From Eleusine coracana subsp. coracana (Eukaryota; Streptophyta; Magnoliopsida; Poales; Poaceae): 64,000 bases of DNA. The DNA lies in NCBI GenBank assembly GCA_032690845.1, contig CM064430.1, positions 45,915,882 to 45,979,881 of the forward strand, written 5' to 3'. Positions 1 through 9,971 of this stretch are shown here, piece by piece. Below the pieces are notes generated by a model. That model did not search any database and had not been told where the DNA came from. It worked only from the letters and a program-made list of their open reading frames with translations. The translations under genes and the position numbers were made by a program. Position 1 is the first letter of the stretch, and each line of letters begins with the position of its first letter.

Positions 1-1355
1 CACAACTTCTATCGACCCCAAAACGGAGATTTCGGTGGAAACCGACCAAGTAACCGCCATCGGGACAAGATCTGAGCCGTCCAAAGAAAGTCGGTTGGAA
101 ACCGACCAAATCCAGTGGCCGCCCGGCCTGGCCTGCCGCTCGGCGGTGCATGCCGCCCGGCATGCCCGACCACCCGGCACACGTGGCCGCCCAGCGTGGC
201 CCACCGCCCGACGGGGGAATTTTTGCCCACCGACTCTCCTCCACCTTGAAGTACCCGCCGAGTATCCTCCACCTATAAATAGAGAGAAAATTCGGTAGAA
301 AACAGGAAGGAAGCAAGTGAAACACATTGGAATCCATTTCCCACTACTTTTCTTACTAGTAGAGTAGGTTAGTTAGTTGAGAGTTAGAGTCTAGTTGAGA
401 GCATCGCTCGGGATTCGGAAGTCATCTCGGAGTCTTGGTATGAGCTCTCTTGTATCTTTTCTCTTTTTGTAAGACTTATCCCTTATTAATATAATTATAT
501 TTTCTTATTTATCTTGTCAAGTATTTATCTTTACTTAGTCAATTTCCTTAAGTTACAAATATCGGGAAAGAACTTTGAAGCATAGTTTACGGGATTCCTG
601 GCTAGGATTTAATTAAGTTTAGTTCTTAAATAAAACTTAGACTTGGTTATTTCCCGGCTATTCTTCCGCTAGGCCAACGGAAGAATATCTAGTGAAAGCG
701 TAGGCATGGTGCCTAAGTTAGCACTAGCTGGTTTTGCATTCATCCCCACGGGCTGTGTGGTAGGCGGCAGGTGGTGACAGCCCTGTCCGTCCATTTAGTA
801 TTTCACCACGTTCAGGAAGTCTCAAGTAGGGTTATCTAGCGGGAATGTGCCCACTAGTGTACGAGGTTAGTTACCGACCCTATTAGTGGATCGTTGTCGT
901 GCCCTGAAGTAAACTTATTGGTGAAAGACTCGAGGCTGTACCATAAATTTGGTGTAAGCACTCAACCCGAGTAACTAGGATTTTTGACACTTGACTTAGA
1001 TAAAATAGGAAGATATAATCTTAGGAATTCTAGACTTAGACTCGTTGTCCTCCCAGCTAGCTTAACCGATCTCTTTATTTATCTTAGTGTGGATTTCTCC
1101 TGTATAACTGCTCCCCCAACTATCATTATCAAACATCCTTACCCCCGTCTTTGGTCAGTTGGTATAATTCTTATAGTTATATGTTTGTTAAACCAAGATA
1201 CTCTTACACGTAGCTTCCCTGCGGAAAATATATATAATACCTTGGAATACTCCCAGGTGAAATGCTACAATAGATGTTCCATGCGCTTACGGATTAATTC
1301 ATATTTCTCTAAAAGCATAACAAACATCAAATCATTTCTGGCGCCGTACCAGGGA
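1..1355 (+). mobile_element. Gypsy LTR (3' part) followed by primer binding site
   Basis: A long non-coding stretch contains a consensus TATA box (TATAAAT at 274-280) about 1 kb before a TGGCGCCGTACCAGGGA tract at 1339-1355. TGGCGCC followed by a GGGA end is the primer binding site typical of Athila/Tat-type Gypsy elements, and the same motif follows the LTR at 33345. The LTR therefore lies on the + strand, ends near 1323-1328 (AACA/ATCA) and starts left of the window. The internal region is missing: right after the PBS the sequence switches to a minus-strand Copia gag, so the element was truncated by a later insertion or rearrangement. The GC-rich block at 110-230 upstream of the TATA box resembles a promoter. 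No ORF here resembles a protein. Confidence 0.7.
274..280 (+). promoter_or_regulatory. TATA box of the Gypsy LTR
   Basis: TATAAAT lies in a CACC-TATAAAT-AGAGAG context, followed by an A-rich purine leader. Its position in the LTR fits the U3/R junction and initiation about 30 bp downstream. Confidence 0.6.
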
Positions 1356-1662
1356 TAGTGATATTCTTGATGCGACGTTAAGAAATGCCAACATCCGGGC
1401 ATTCTCAATTCCGGCAACTCTTGAATATTCCTTAGGATTCAAGGAAGAGAGAATGGCGGACACCGCTTGAGTATTGCGATGTATGTTGAGTTGGTCCATA
1501 GTTGTAGGATTGTCGTTGTCTTCCAAGGTGTATCCTTTCTCCATAATTTCCCAAATTGGTGGACCAATTGACATAAGATATATCTTCAAGCGATGCTTAT
1601 ACCAACTAAAATCCTTGCCTTCAAAGTAAGGTAATCTTCCACTTTCACTGCCATGGATATTT

Positions 1663-2592
1663 CACTACAACAAAAATATCTTCTAGACACGGTTATATTG
1701 CTATGTTTTTATAAACGTCTCTACATTAATAGCTAGAGATACTTTTCAATACGATTTTAAGAACATATCAATATGATATGGTTTTAGATACGCTTTTATG
1801 TCAAGAATATAATAAACATGTTTCCTGACACTTTTTCTAAAATATCACAAAGTATTATGATTTTAGACACGCTTTGAACCATTGGTAGCCACAGAAAAGA
1901 CACATTTTGACATGTTTCTAAAGACATCAGAAACTTAGATACGCTTTAATCGTATCTAGCCACATCAAACATGCTTTTTGAGATGTTATTGAAAACATAT
2001 AAAACATGAGATGATATTAGACACGATTTGATCGTATCAATCCTCTCTAGAGACATTTTTGGCACGCTATGTAAACTCCTAGGAACACCAAAACACTAAG
2101 AAAATATGGGTATAAAAGAATGAATATCTCAATCTAATCAAGTTTCCTTCAAAGGTGAGCTGGTTAGATGAGCATGTAAAAAACAAGGAGGTCTCAGGTT
2201 CGACTCTTGCTAACTATGTAAAAAAAATCAATGACTTAGAAGAGGTTCTAAAACAATAATATGCTACTAGCAGCACAATACAAACATATCAATAAATTAT
2301 GTCTAAACTTTTCAACACATCACAGAACGTGTCTACTCTAATACCTATGTCATATAAATACATTTATGAAAATGTATCTACAAACATATGTATCATTTAT
2401 AGCATCTCAAGGAAACATCTTGTTTGTTGGTAGACATGTTTTCAAAAAGCATATCAACCAAGCTCTGACACGGTACGTGTGGAGACGCCTTGGACACGAA
2501 TTATGAAAACATATCTATATTTTAATAAAGGCGGTATAAGCATATCTAAACCCAAAATAAAGCATATCTACAGGGGGTGTTTTCTAGTAGTG
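1663..2592. mobile_element. Non-autonomous CACTA (En/Spm-type) element, 930 bp
   Basis: The left end reads CACTACAACAAAAATAT and the right end reads GTTTTCTAGTAGTG, which is CACTACTAGAAAAC on the other strand. These are the terminal inverted repeats of the CACTA superfamily. The element is flanked on both sides by TTT, a 3-bp target-site duplication of the correct size. Removing the element plus one TTT restores the Copia gag frame. There is no transposase ORF. Short degenerate repeats around 'acacg' (for example gacacgctttga) recur in direct and inverted orientation, as in CACTA subterminal regions. The element inserted after the Copia. Confidence 0.9.
2154..2212 (+). repeat. tRNA-like (SINE-type A/B box) segment inside the CACTA element
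   Basis: GAGCTGGTTAGATGAGCATG resembles a tRNA D-arm/A box, and CTCAGGTTCGACTC about 40 bp later resembles a T-arm/B box. No acceptor stem closes, so this is not a functional tRNA gene. A SINE head or chance remnant captured by the CACTA element is the likeliest reading. Confidence 0.4.
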
Positions 2593-2839
2593 TTTGCCAC
2601 ATCGGCATAATTGAAGGGGATGGATATGTACAACTCACTTCCCTTGCTTGCCAAGGCAAGATCTTGAGGCTTGTCACCTTCTCCCGGCTTTAACATCTTT
2701 TAATCTTCAAGCTTTCAAGCCTTGTAAAAGATTTTGGCTCTGATACCAATTGAAAGTTTCCTAGAGGGGGGAGGGGGGGGGGTGAATAGGCAATTTAAAA
2801 ATAATCCTGAAAAAGCACTAAAGCTTTATCAAATAAAAG

Positions 2840-3975
2840 AGATTGACGGAACTTCTGTCAGTACTGACGGAACTCCCGTCGCCACGGAAGTTCTGTCAAA
2901 TGATAGAACTTCACACCAACCTTCCTCTAAAGCAATGAATTGAGTACGGATAACAAAGAGGATGTAATACAAACTTGATAGAAGTGAAGCTACAATAATG
3001 TAAGCCTAGGGTTCTTGATCGAATAGCTAGCAACACAAATAACAAGTGATACAAGCACAATAATATGAAAGAAATGAACAAGCACAAATATAAAAGTGGA
3101 AATGTAAAGAGAGACACAAGGATTTAACCCGAGGTTCGGCAACCACACTAAGTAGTTCCTACGTCCTTGTTAAGGAGCCACACAAAGTGGTCGGGTCCCT
3201 CTCAACCCTTTTCCCCGCTAAGCAATCACAGAGATCGTGCTTGGATTTCTTTCTCCACTTGATTCTTTTCTTCTGGAGGTGAATCACACATTCACAAACA
3301 TCCCCGACTCACCACACAAGTTGGGAGCTCAAGGGCGACGCCTAGCCATCTAGGAGACCAAGTCTCCAAGAGTAACAAGCAAATCAAATCTTGATGGGGA
3401 GGGAAAGATGTGCTCAATCTTTTGAGTGGATGGATTCAATCTTTTTATGGTTAGATCTCTCTCACTTTGATTTGAATCTTAAGAACAAGTTTAGGAGTGA
3501 GAGGGGAGAGCTCTAGCTGAAAAGTGAGTGAAATGTCAAGGAATCTAACCCTTCACATGGGGGAAGGGGGGAAGTATTTAAAGGAGCTCTCCAAAAACTA
3601 GCCGTTACACAACTTTTCTGTGTCTGACGGAACTTCCGTGGTTACCCACGGAACTTCCGTCATTTCTAAACTAGCCGTTGTGCGAGCCAGTCTTCTACTA
3701 GGTCAGAGTCGACGGAACTTCCGTGATGGGCACCACGGAACTTCCGTCGCTCTCGGGTCAGCTACAAAGAGCAACCCGAGGACGACGGAACTTCCGTGGA
3801 GAGGTCCACGACTTCCGTGAGTCTCGGGTAGATAGAGAAATGGGAACCCGAGGACGACAGAACTTTCGTGAATAAGTCCATGGAACTTCCGTAGCTCTCA
3901 GGTTGGCTGAGTTGAGAAGCTTGGCAATGACGGAACTTCCATGGTTTTCACCACGGAACTTCCATGAGTCTCTGT
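2840..3975. repeat. Dispersed palindrome array, word ACGGAACTTCCGT
   Basis: The 13-bp word (6-bp arms, 1-bp centre) occurs at least a dozen times, exactly or with one or two changes, within the Copia LTR. Pairs are visible near 2846/2867, 3626/3648, 3711/3732, 3782/3805, 3856/3880 and 3931/3952. Within a pair the outer flanks are also inverted (GACGGA... and ...TCCGTC), so the pair forms a larger imperfect palindrome. Confidence 0.85.
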
Positions 3976-4364
3976 TTAGCTCAAAAAGGATTGGTTCTTG
4001 TTGGCATTGGTTGGCTAAATTCTCCTAAACCTTTTTTGGTAAGTTTGAGCATATAAATTCCCTTCTTAGCAAGATTTGTTTTACCCCCCTTAATAGTTCG
4101 GTATGCCTATGACTCAACATAAATAAAAGAACTACTCTTTGAACCGCTTTTAAGTCCATTTTCTTTTTTTTCCTTTTGGGAGTAAAAGTTATCTTACACA
4201 TGTGAGTTTATTCAACTATTTTGATTATCTGCACATTTCCTTCAAAAATAGGTTAGTATAATTTTTAATTTTTTATCATCGTACACCAAAACCCACTAGG
4301 GGATCCTAGATGCATCTTCAAGTCCTTGTACCCATCAAGGGTCACCCAGTGTAACATCGTTCCT

Positions 4365-4640
4365 CTCCCTTCTCGCCATATGTTAGTCAAATCCGAGTCT
4401 CGCTGCTACGTCGTCATCGCCTCCCGACCCACAGATTTTGACCTTGTTCGTGCCTTCCATGGCGGTGCGGGCGCGACCGCCGCCTCCCGACTCTCGGAGA
4501 CAAATCTTGTCCGCTCCTTCCTCGGCGATGTGGGCTTGACCTCCGGTACGACCCTGTCCATGCCCATTGGCGTTTCCTGGAGCGGGTCCACCAATTCATC
4601 AAGCTGGAGTACATCTGGTACATGGTTTCTAAAATTTAAT
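4365..4640 (+). pseudogene. Partial, decayed duplicate of the downstream P-type cyclin
   Basis: This stretch is a diverged copy of about 5205-5460 of the intact cyclin. Shared peptide blocks include ESR-Y-V-ASRP, LVRAF-GGAGAT-ASR and VRSFLG-GL, then a nucleotide match through the EFLERVHRFIKLE region (gagcgggtccacc). A frame change occurs near 4570, where the intact gene has an extra base, and the copy ends at about 4640 before the cyclin-box helices. It lacks the original start region and most of the cyclin box, so it cannot encode a cyclin. It lies about 0.75 kb upstream of the intact gene in the same orientation, which points to a local tandem duplication. Confidence 0.8.
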
Positions 4641-5095
4641 ATATAATTTAATTGAGATTTGACATTAATATACCATTTATATTTAAATAATCAATGCTTT
4701 GATATAATTTTGTAATATTGAAAATGTATTTATAAAGATGAATAAGATATTTGAATGCTTAACAAGGTGTTCATAACATTATATCTGTTTGATGAACTGA
4801 CCTCAGGATTATTGGATTATTATTATTATATATATTCCTTTAGAAAAACGTTATACTAGGATTGAAGGACAAAAGGAAACAAAAATAGTCCATCGCAAAA
4901 AAAAAAAGAAACAAAAATAGGCGGGTCATTTGGGCTGTCCCGGCCACCTACTGATAGCCCATGAGGTTGCACGCGCTTGCGGGTCGCGTTGCCGAGCCAG
5001 TAATAAAAGAGAAATGAGCTAAAGTCGGCGGGCCGCAAGCGGATCGGGCATTTATACTGTTCGGTGGTTCGCACGTTATCCAACACCCAAACCCG
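4641..5095. other. AT-rich spacer, then proximal region upstream of the cyclin gene
   Basis: 4641-4860 is strongly AT-rich with no coding signal. From 4915 the base composition rises to the GC content of the cyclin gene. A possible TATA-like TTTATACTG sits at 5051-5059, about 70 bp before the start codon. No gene is visible in this stretch. Confidence 0.5.
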
Positions 5096-5104
5096 AAACC
5101 CTAA
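5096..5104 (+). promoter_or_regulatory. Telo-box-like AAACCCTAA upstream of the cyclin start
   Basis: AAACCCTAA lies 18 bp before the ATG at 5122. Telo boxes near the transcription start are known from plant genes expressed in dividing cells, which suits a cyclin. The match is exact, but its function here is inferred. Confidence 0.45.
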
Positions 5105-5121
5105 TCCATCTGTCTCGCGCC

Positions 5122-5943
5122 ATGTGTTCCTCCGCAGTCTCCTCCGACGCCGGCGACCGTGCCCTGCTCCGCGACGACGAGCGCGGGGTGCCCCGTTCCC
5201 TCCGTCTACTCGCCACGCTCGTCGAATCCGAGTCCCGCCGCTACGCCGTCGCCGCCTCCCGACCCGGACCCACGGAGTCCGAGCTCGTCCGCGCCTTCCG
5301 CGGCGGCGCGGGCGCGACCGGCGCCTCCCGATCCGTGGATTCGGATCCCGTCCGCTCCTTCCTCGGCGGCGCGGGCTTGAACTCCGCCGCGACCCCGTCC
5401 ATGCCCGTCAGCGAGTTCCTGGAGCGGGTCCACCGATTCATCAAACTTGAGGACGTCCGGCACGTAGTCGAGATCCAGGCCACCTGCTACGTGCTCGCCG
5501 GGATCTACCTGGCGCGCTTCTTCCGCAGCCCGGCGGCGCGGGAGTCCGGGATCCTACTGGAGCCATCCACCGCGCACCGCCTGGTGTCCGCGGCGCTCTT
5601 CGTGGGCGCCAAGTTCGGCGCCGACAACACGCTCCCCAAGCGCTGGACCATCGTCTTCGAGATCAGCTCGGATTGCGCGATCCGCGCGACGGAGATCGCC
5701 GATCTGGAGCGGCGCTTCCTGCGCGCCGTGGACTACCGCCTGTTCGTCGACGGCGCATGCTTCGATTGGTTCTGCGGGATGCTCGAGCAGGGGCCGCCGT
5801 CGGTGGAGCGCGGGACCTGCCGTGGTGGCGTGAAGAGGGCTGCGTCCGCGGCCGCCGGGGAGGAGGAGGAGGACGGTGACGAGCGCCGCCGCGTCCGGCC
5901 GTGCCTGCCTCCGCCGCCGCCGCCAGCTGTTGCGTCCAATTAG
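5122..5943 (+). CDS. P-type (U-type) cyclin, CYCP-like
   Basis: A 273-residue protein in one exon. CYCP cyclins are PHO80-like cyclins that pair with a cyclin-dependent kinase and link nutrient or hormone state to cell division. The pattern is visible: an N-terminal RSLRLLATLVESESRRYAV helix (about residues 25-45), EFLERVHRFIKLED (about 96-110), a cyclin box with YVLAGIYLARFF and HRLVSAALFVGAKFGAD (about 123-178), and EIADLERRFLRAVDYRLFV with FDWFC closing the fold (about 192-220). Two insertions rich in Gly/Ala/Ser-Arg (about residues 55-90) and a poly-Glu then poly-Pro tail are unusual next to typical CYCPs of about 200-220 residues. The ATG at 5122 is the first in frame and follows a CCATG context. 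The TAG at 5941 is followed by a putative 3' UTR. GC content is very high, as in many grass genes. Confidence 0.85.
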   Translation: MCSSAVSSDAGDRALLRDDERGVPRSLRLLATLVESESRRYAVAASRPGPTESELVRAFRGGAGATGASRSVDSDPVRSFLGGAGLNSAATPSMPVSEFLERVHRFIKLEDVRHVVEIQATCYVLAGIYLARFFRSPAARESGILLEPSTAHRLVSAALFVGAKFGADNTLPKRWTIVFEISSDCAIRATEIADLERRFLRAVDYRLFVDGACFDWFCGMLEQGPPSVERGTCRGGVKRAASAAAGEEEEDGDERRRVRPCLPPPPPPAVASN

Positions 5944-6297
5944 GTTCTGAATCTCTAATTTCGTTTGCGTTTCTCAGTCGATTAATTTTTTTTTTCTTGT
6001 TTAGTTGTGTCTACTTCGTTATCTTTGTTCGCTGCAGGTAATGGTGGCTGTCGTCGAGTCTCGCCGGCCGGTGCGAAGACGGTCGGCATTGGAGTCCGAT
6101 CAGCTGTCCTGTCTCTGAAGCCATGCAGCTCTGCTGAAGATGTCGGGAGCCTCCGTTTGACACCAGCATATAGGCTGTTTCTTCTTAAATCTTCGCCGGA
6201 GTTTAATAAAATCGATATGGACACACTGTCAGGCTAGTAGGCTGAGTGTGTGTTCGTTTACTGCCAAATATTCTAAATCGTGTCTCCTGACTGAAAC
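5944..6297 (+). other. Cyclin 3' flank with possible UTR intron
   Basis: A GT at 5944 and a CTGCAG acceptor at about 6038 could bound a small intron in the 3' end of the cyclin transcript. An open frame at 6007-6237 follows but matches no family I recognise. I treat it as untranslated sequence. Confidence 0.35.
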
Positions 6298-6445
6298 ATT
6301 CCCACCGTTGATTTGCTTTTCGTTGGCATCGATTTATCCCATCGAACTTCTCTTCGGGTGAGATGATGAGGATTCCCACCGTTGATTTGCTTTTCATTGG
6401 CATTGATTTATTCCATCGAACTTCTCTTCGCGTGAGATGATGAGG
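6298..6445 (+). repeat. 74-bp tandem duplication
   Basis: Two copies (6298-6371 and 6372-6445) begin ATTCCCACCGTTGATTTGC and end in GAGATGATGAG. They differ at only a few positions (for example TCGGG versus TCGCG). No coding role is evident. Confidence 0.9.
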
Positions 6446-7085
6446 CCGTCGCTGTCTCCGGACACCTCCGTCCCTGCGGTCACGTAGCGCCCCCTCTACG
6501 CCCAGCATACCCTCCTCTCCTAGCGGTAGAACTCCTTGCCTGCGGCTCGCGCAGTCGTGCAGATCGCGGCTGCCACAACCATGGTGCAAGCCATTTTACT
6601 CTGTGTGCATCGGGGTTTGAATAACTGGTAAAAACCGGCTGGCTATCACGGTTAATAGGAAAATTGATCCCAGGCCGATCGTCCTAACTGATCCGTTAAC
6701 TATGAAAAAACAGAGTTAATACTATAGTAATTCAGTTAACTGATTAGTTTCTCCGATTAACGGAACAATTGTTCACTGAACGCTTGCAACGGTTATTTTA
6801 ACCTTGGTGTGCACGTGGTGCCAATGCTTGCCGCAGAGCTGCTGGAGCTGGAGTGCGCATACAAGTGTTTTTTTATGCCAAGTTTAAATGCTAACAAGCT
6901 GCCGCTGCTAATGGTAGTGCTGCAACAAGCTCATTTCTGGTCGTAGTGGGTAGACAAAGCAAACTACATGAGTTTTAAAAAAAAGATATTTGGCACCGTA
7001 TGAAAGATGTACAGTTTAACACATCAAGTCCTTTCCTCTGTCAATAAAATTTCAACAATGTTTTACTAAATTTTTTCTAAATATA
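6446..7085. other. Intergenic region, no recognisable gene
   Basis: 6560-6830 contains several GTTAAC/GGTTAA-type short repeats in both orientations, like those at 12240-12400 and 14110-14165, possibly remnants of one repeat family. The rest is AT-rich with no supported ORF. Confidence 0.4.
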
Positions 7086-8224
7086 TCTCTACAACTTATT
7101 AATTGAGATGAGTTTGTCTAGACCACTTTTTTTATGTTCAGATATATCCGTAACGTTATCGTATTCAGTTTGTATACTACAATGATTCACCAATCAGTTT
7201 GAGTCATTTTTGAACCATTTTCTGATCCTTTGTTGAATTGGATTTCGATTTCAATTCGATATTTTATACTAACAACAATTAATCATCTTGATTTATCTCT
7301 ACAATCTATTAATTGAGGTGCGGTCGTCCACTTCGTGTCCACAAAGTTAGAGATTGAATCCAAATCGGTTTCGTACCTTTAATATCAAGTACCAAATTTC
7401 AAAAATCATAACTCCCTCATCCGGAACTCAAATTAAGCAATCTCGTACTTTATATTGTAGCTCTCGAAAAGTTCTACAACTTTGGTATTCAATGGAAGTA
7501 CAGATCCTGTCGTTTAGGTTTTCAAATATGCGATGCAAAAGTATTTGTTCTAATTTAGACTTCTCTGCACAGGTCTCTGTGCGGGGCCCATATCTTCTAG
7601 CTCTGAAGTCCAAATAATATGATCCACATATGTTTTGAAAAGATATCGACAAGATTTACAACTTTCGTGTTTTAACGTTTTCCATTGGAGCAAGGTTTCA
7701 AGTTCAAAATCGCGTTGCAATGCACTACTATTTTGTAGACTGCGTAAATTAATTTTTTCTTTCAGATAACACTTCTAGAATATGGTAAAAAATAGTGAAA
7801 AAATATTATTTTTATATATAAAATAGTATATTAAGAAACACCAATAATAATATAAATATGATCTTTTATGTAAAAAATGTAAATAATATTGTATATATTT
7901 AATAATTCTATTATGTAAATAATTTATATTTAAGTTATAAAGAGTGTTTTGTTTTTTTAAGTCCGTAGCAACGTACGGACACTTTGCTAGTAATATCATA
8001 TTTTAGATAGAAACTAATAACAAGAATTCCAATAATAACTCACTCCAAAATTATTATAATAACTATTCTTTTTAAAACTCAAAAAGATAAAGAAAAAGAA
8101 AAATATAACAAATGCTCAAGCCAAAAAAATTAATTAATTGAAAACCTTTTACAATTATAAAAAAATATTCTAACCATAAATTTTTTTAACAAAGACCCGT
8201 GACAACACACGGGTATTTTGCTAG
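7086..8224 (+). mobile_element. Outer Helitron (non-autonomous), about 1.14 kb
   Basis: It starts TCTCTACAACTTATTAATTG after an A at 7085. It ends with the hairpin ACCCGTG-acaaca-CACGGGT followed by ATTTTG-CTAG (8221-8224) and a host T at 8225. A TC start, a short GC hairpin about 6-8 bp before a CTRR end, and insertion between A and T are Helitron hallmarks. No Rep/helicase ORF is present. A second Helitron with near-identical ends sits inside it. Confidence 0.68.
7296..7990 (+). mobile_element. Inner Helitron nested in the outer one, 695 bp
   Basis: The start TCTCTACAATCTATTAATTG follows an A at 7295. The end is the hairpin GTCCGTA-gcaac-GTACGGAC, then ACTTTG-CTAG (7987-7990) and a T at 7991. 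Head and tail closely resemble those of the outer element, so both belong to one family. The body shows no coding capacity. Confidence 0.68.
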
Positions 8225-8301
8225 TAATCTTATATATATGTTGCAAATATCGGAAGCAACTGCAGGTTGATGACTGAAATTGTTGTGCCAACACTGCTCC
8301 T

Positions 8302-8573
8302 CAAATAAGACGTCGCTGGTCGGCAGTGTTTTTCAATTTTTCACTATAGATAATGCATTTGTTAGGCCAAGACCACTTAATGAGATTTGTAACTATAAAG
8401 GAAACAAAAGATAGATATATATTATAAAGGAAATAATTTCAAATAAGACGTCACTGATTGGCAGTGTTTTTCAATTTTTCACTATAGATAATGCATTTGT
8501 CAGGCCAAGACCACTTAATGAGATTTGTAATTGTAAAGAAAGCAAAAGATAGATATATTATAAAGGAAATAAT
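8302..8573 (+). repeat. 138-bp tandem duplication
   Basis: 8302-8439 and 8440-8573 both begin CAAATAAGACGTC and include TTTTTCACTATAGATAATGC and AGGCCAAGACCACTTAATG. Copies differ by scattered substitutions and a 2-bp AT indel. The region is non-coding. Confidence 0.88.
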
Positions 8574-9111
8574 CCAGTTCTCCGCTGATTCCTTTGATCA
8601 GTATTATTGAAGAGCCTTGCAATAATAGATCTATGCTGGTAAAAGAAAATATCTTTCAATAGTTCATCTTTTAAATCACCCAAACAAGGGATCAATAATA
8701 TGCATGCCTTACTTGATGTCTATAAAATGTTGGTTCTTCTAGAGACCATAGAATTATCAAGCATGAAGTATTATTGTTCTTTAGTTTCTATTTCAGCCTC
8801 TTGTACATATTAAATTCATTTGTTTAAGAGAAGTTTCAACATTCCATAGATAAGTATTATATTGAATGTATATTAAGGAATAGTACCACATGTCATAAGA
8901 AGAATGAAATTTAACATAACTTTTGTATTTTAAAATAAAGTTGTGAGATAGACAATGTTAGAACAGTTCGTGATGTGTGGTTTATAAACTTCAGATATGA
9001 CAAGTGAAGGTTTAAGTTCCATGTAATTTAAACATTATATGAGAAGTTAAATCTTGCTTAAATATGTTTAATGTCCATTAGGAAAAACAGTGAATAACTT
9101 GACGCATATTA

Positions 9112-9139
9112 TAGGGCACAAGGCGCGCCAATTTTCTAG
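9112..9139 (+). mobile_element. Helitron-like 3' terminus
   Basis: GGGCACAAGGCGCGCC can fold into a GC stem with one mismatch and is followed by AATTTT-CTAG and a T. The matching 5' end was not identified, so only the terminus is claimed. Confidence 0.4.
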
Positions 9140-9204
9140 TTAGATACTAATTAGAAATATTAAATATAGATTAATTGACATGTCATAACCTACCTATTAA
9201 ATAA

Positions 9205-9307
9205 CAAGACAAATCTATTAAATATAATTAGACTATTATTAGGTAATGTGATGCTATAATAAACATATCATAATGATGTATTAATTAAGCTTAATAGATT
9301 TGTCTTA
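9205..9307. repeat. Inverted repeat, 17-bp arms
   Basis: CAAGACAAATCTATTAA (9205-9221) pairs with TTAATAGATTTGTCTTA (9291-9307) with one mismatch across a 69-bp AT-rich loop. It may be the remnant of a small MITE. Confidence 0.65.
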
Positions 9308-9971
9308 TAAATTAACATCCAACTATATAACTAGTTTTATATTTAATTTATATTTAACCACCAAGTTTAGTTTTTGAAGAATTGATATAATAATACTAAA
9401 ATTTAGGCTTTAGAAAACGAATACACCCTGAATTTTTGTGAGTTGTCAGTGTTCCAGTTTGAAGACTTGTGTGTAGGGCTTGTAGGCTATCTCATGTCAC
9501 TATCGGTGTTATTGGCTACTGAGTTTTTGCTGTTGAGTCATCAATGTTTCAATTTGCAGTTTACGTATAATCCATATGGCTAGCAAATATACTAAGTTTT
9601 TTTTTCCAATTTAGATGATCCCTTACGTTTGACTTTTTTGTGCATTTGAGAAATAAAGAATCAAATATAACAATCAAACTATGATGCATTTATTAAAAGG
9701 TTGATCTCTTAACAACAAATAACAAATCCCGTGCACAGAAACATTCACATGAATAGCTCTTTTGAAACATGTGGTGAAGCCTAGCACTGCATTCAGTCAA
9801 CCACAGCGCATGATCCCAAAGATCTTCACGAATTTGTGAACCTCTTAGCATTTCTGTTGTACACACCTCAGCTCAAACCTTCAGATCTTAGGCAACAGTC
9901 AATTCAATTCAGAGCGATCTCTACTTGTCGATAGGATGCGACACACACGTAGGGTCTTGCAGTCAACCTAA

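Larger units (their letters stand above)
1356..2735 (-). pseudogene. Copia gag fragment (UBN2-type), split by a transposon
   Basis: Bridging the CACTA insertion (1663-2592) gives a continuous minus-strand reading frame with the UBN2/Copia gag pattern: a Y-F-E-G-K-D-F-S-W-Y-K motif, then IGPPIWEIMEKGY and LSSLNPKEYSRVAGIENARM. This is the tRNA-primer-proximal half of gag; the zinc knuckle and everything downstream are missing because the fragment ends at 1356. It encodes the nucleocapsid precursor of a retrotransposon and is not a host gene. The 258-nt open segment at 1332-1589 is only the surviving piece of this frame. Confidence 0.75.
1356..4198 (-). mobile_element. Minus-strand Copia remnant: LTR, primer binding site and partial gag
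   Basis: Read on the minus strand, an LTR of about 1.45 kb (4198 down to 2751) starts TGTAAGATAAC and ends in ACTTTCA. It is followed by TTGGTATCAGAGCC (2749-2736), the initiator-tRNA-Met primer binding site standard for Ty1/Copia. Gag follows. The G-rich tract with GTGAATAGG at 2765-2790 is the complement of the C-tract seen at the 3' end of the other SIRE-like LTRs here (25032-25059 and 49605-49638). The element stops abruptly at about 1356 against the Gypsy primer binding site, so pro-pol and the other LTR are absent. A CACTA element sits in gag. The LTR carries many copies of the palindrome ACGGAACTTCCGT. Confidence 0.8.
8574..9971. other. AT-rich intergenic region
   Basis: No ORF or family-level similarity is visible. 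It contains a Helitron-like 3' terminus (9112-9139) and an inverted repeat (9205-9307), listed separately. Confidence 0.5.

Noticed and set aside
984..1358. 124-codon + strand open frame
   Set aside because: It lies in the Gypsy LTR and runs into the primer binding site. It has no recognisable domain and is chance coding in LTR DNA.
2154..2212. Considered as a genuine tRNA gene
   Set aside because: No acceptor stem or anticodon stem closes; only the D- and T-arm-like boxes are present.
4856..5086. Minus-strand open frame upstream of the cyclin
   Set aside because: It overlaps the cyclin upstream region, has no domain, and is better explained by composition.
6007..6237. 76-codon open frame after the cyclin, as a possible second exon
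   Set aside because: It follows an in-frame stop and matches no cyclin C-terminus that I recognise; treated as 3' untranslated sequence.
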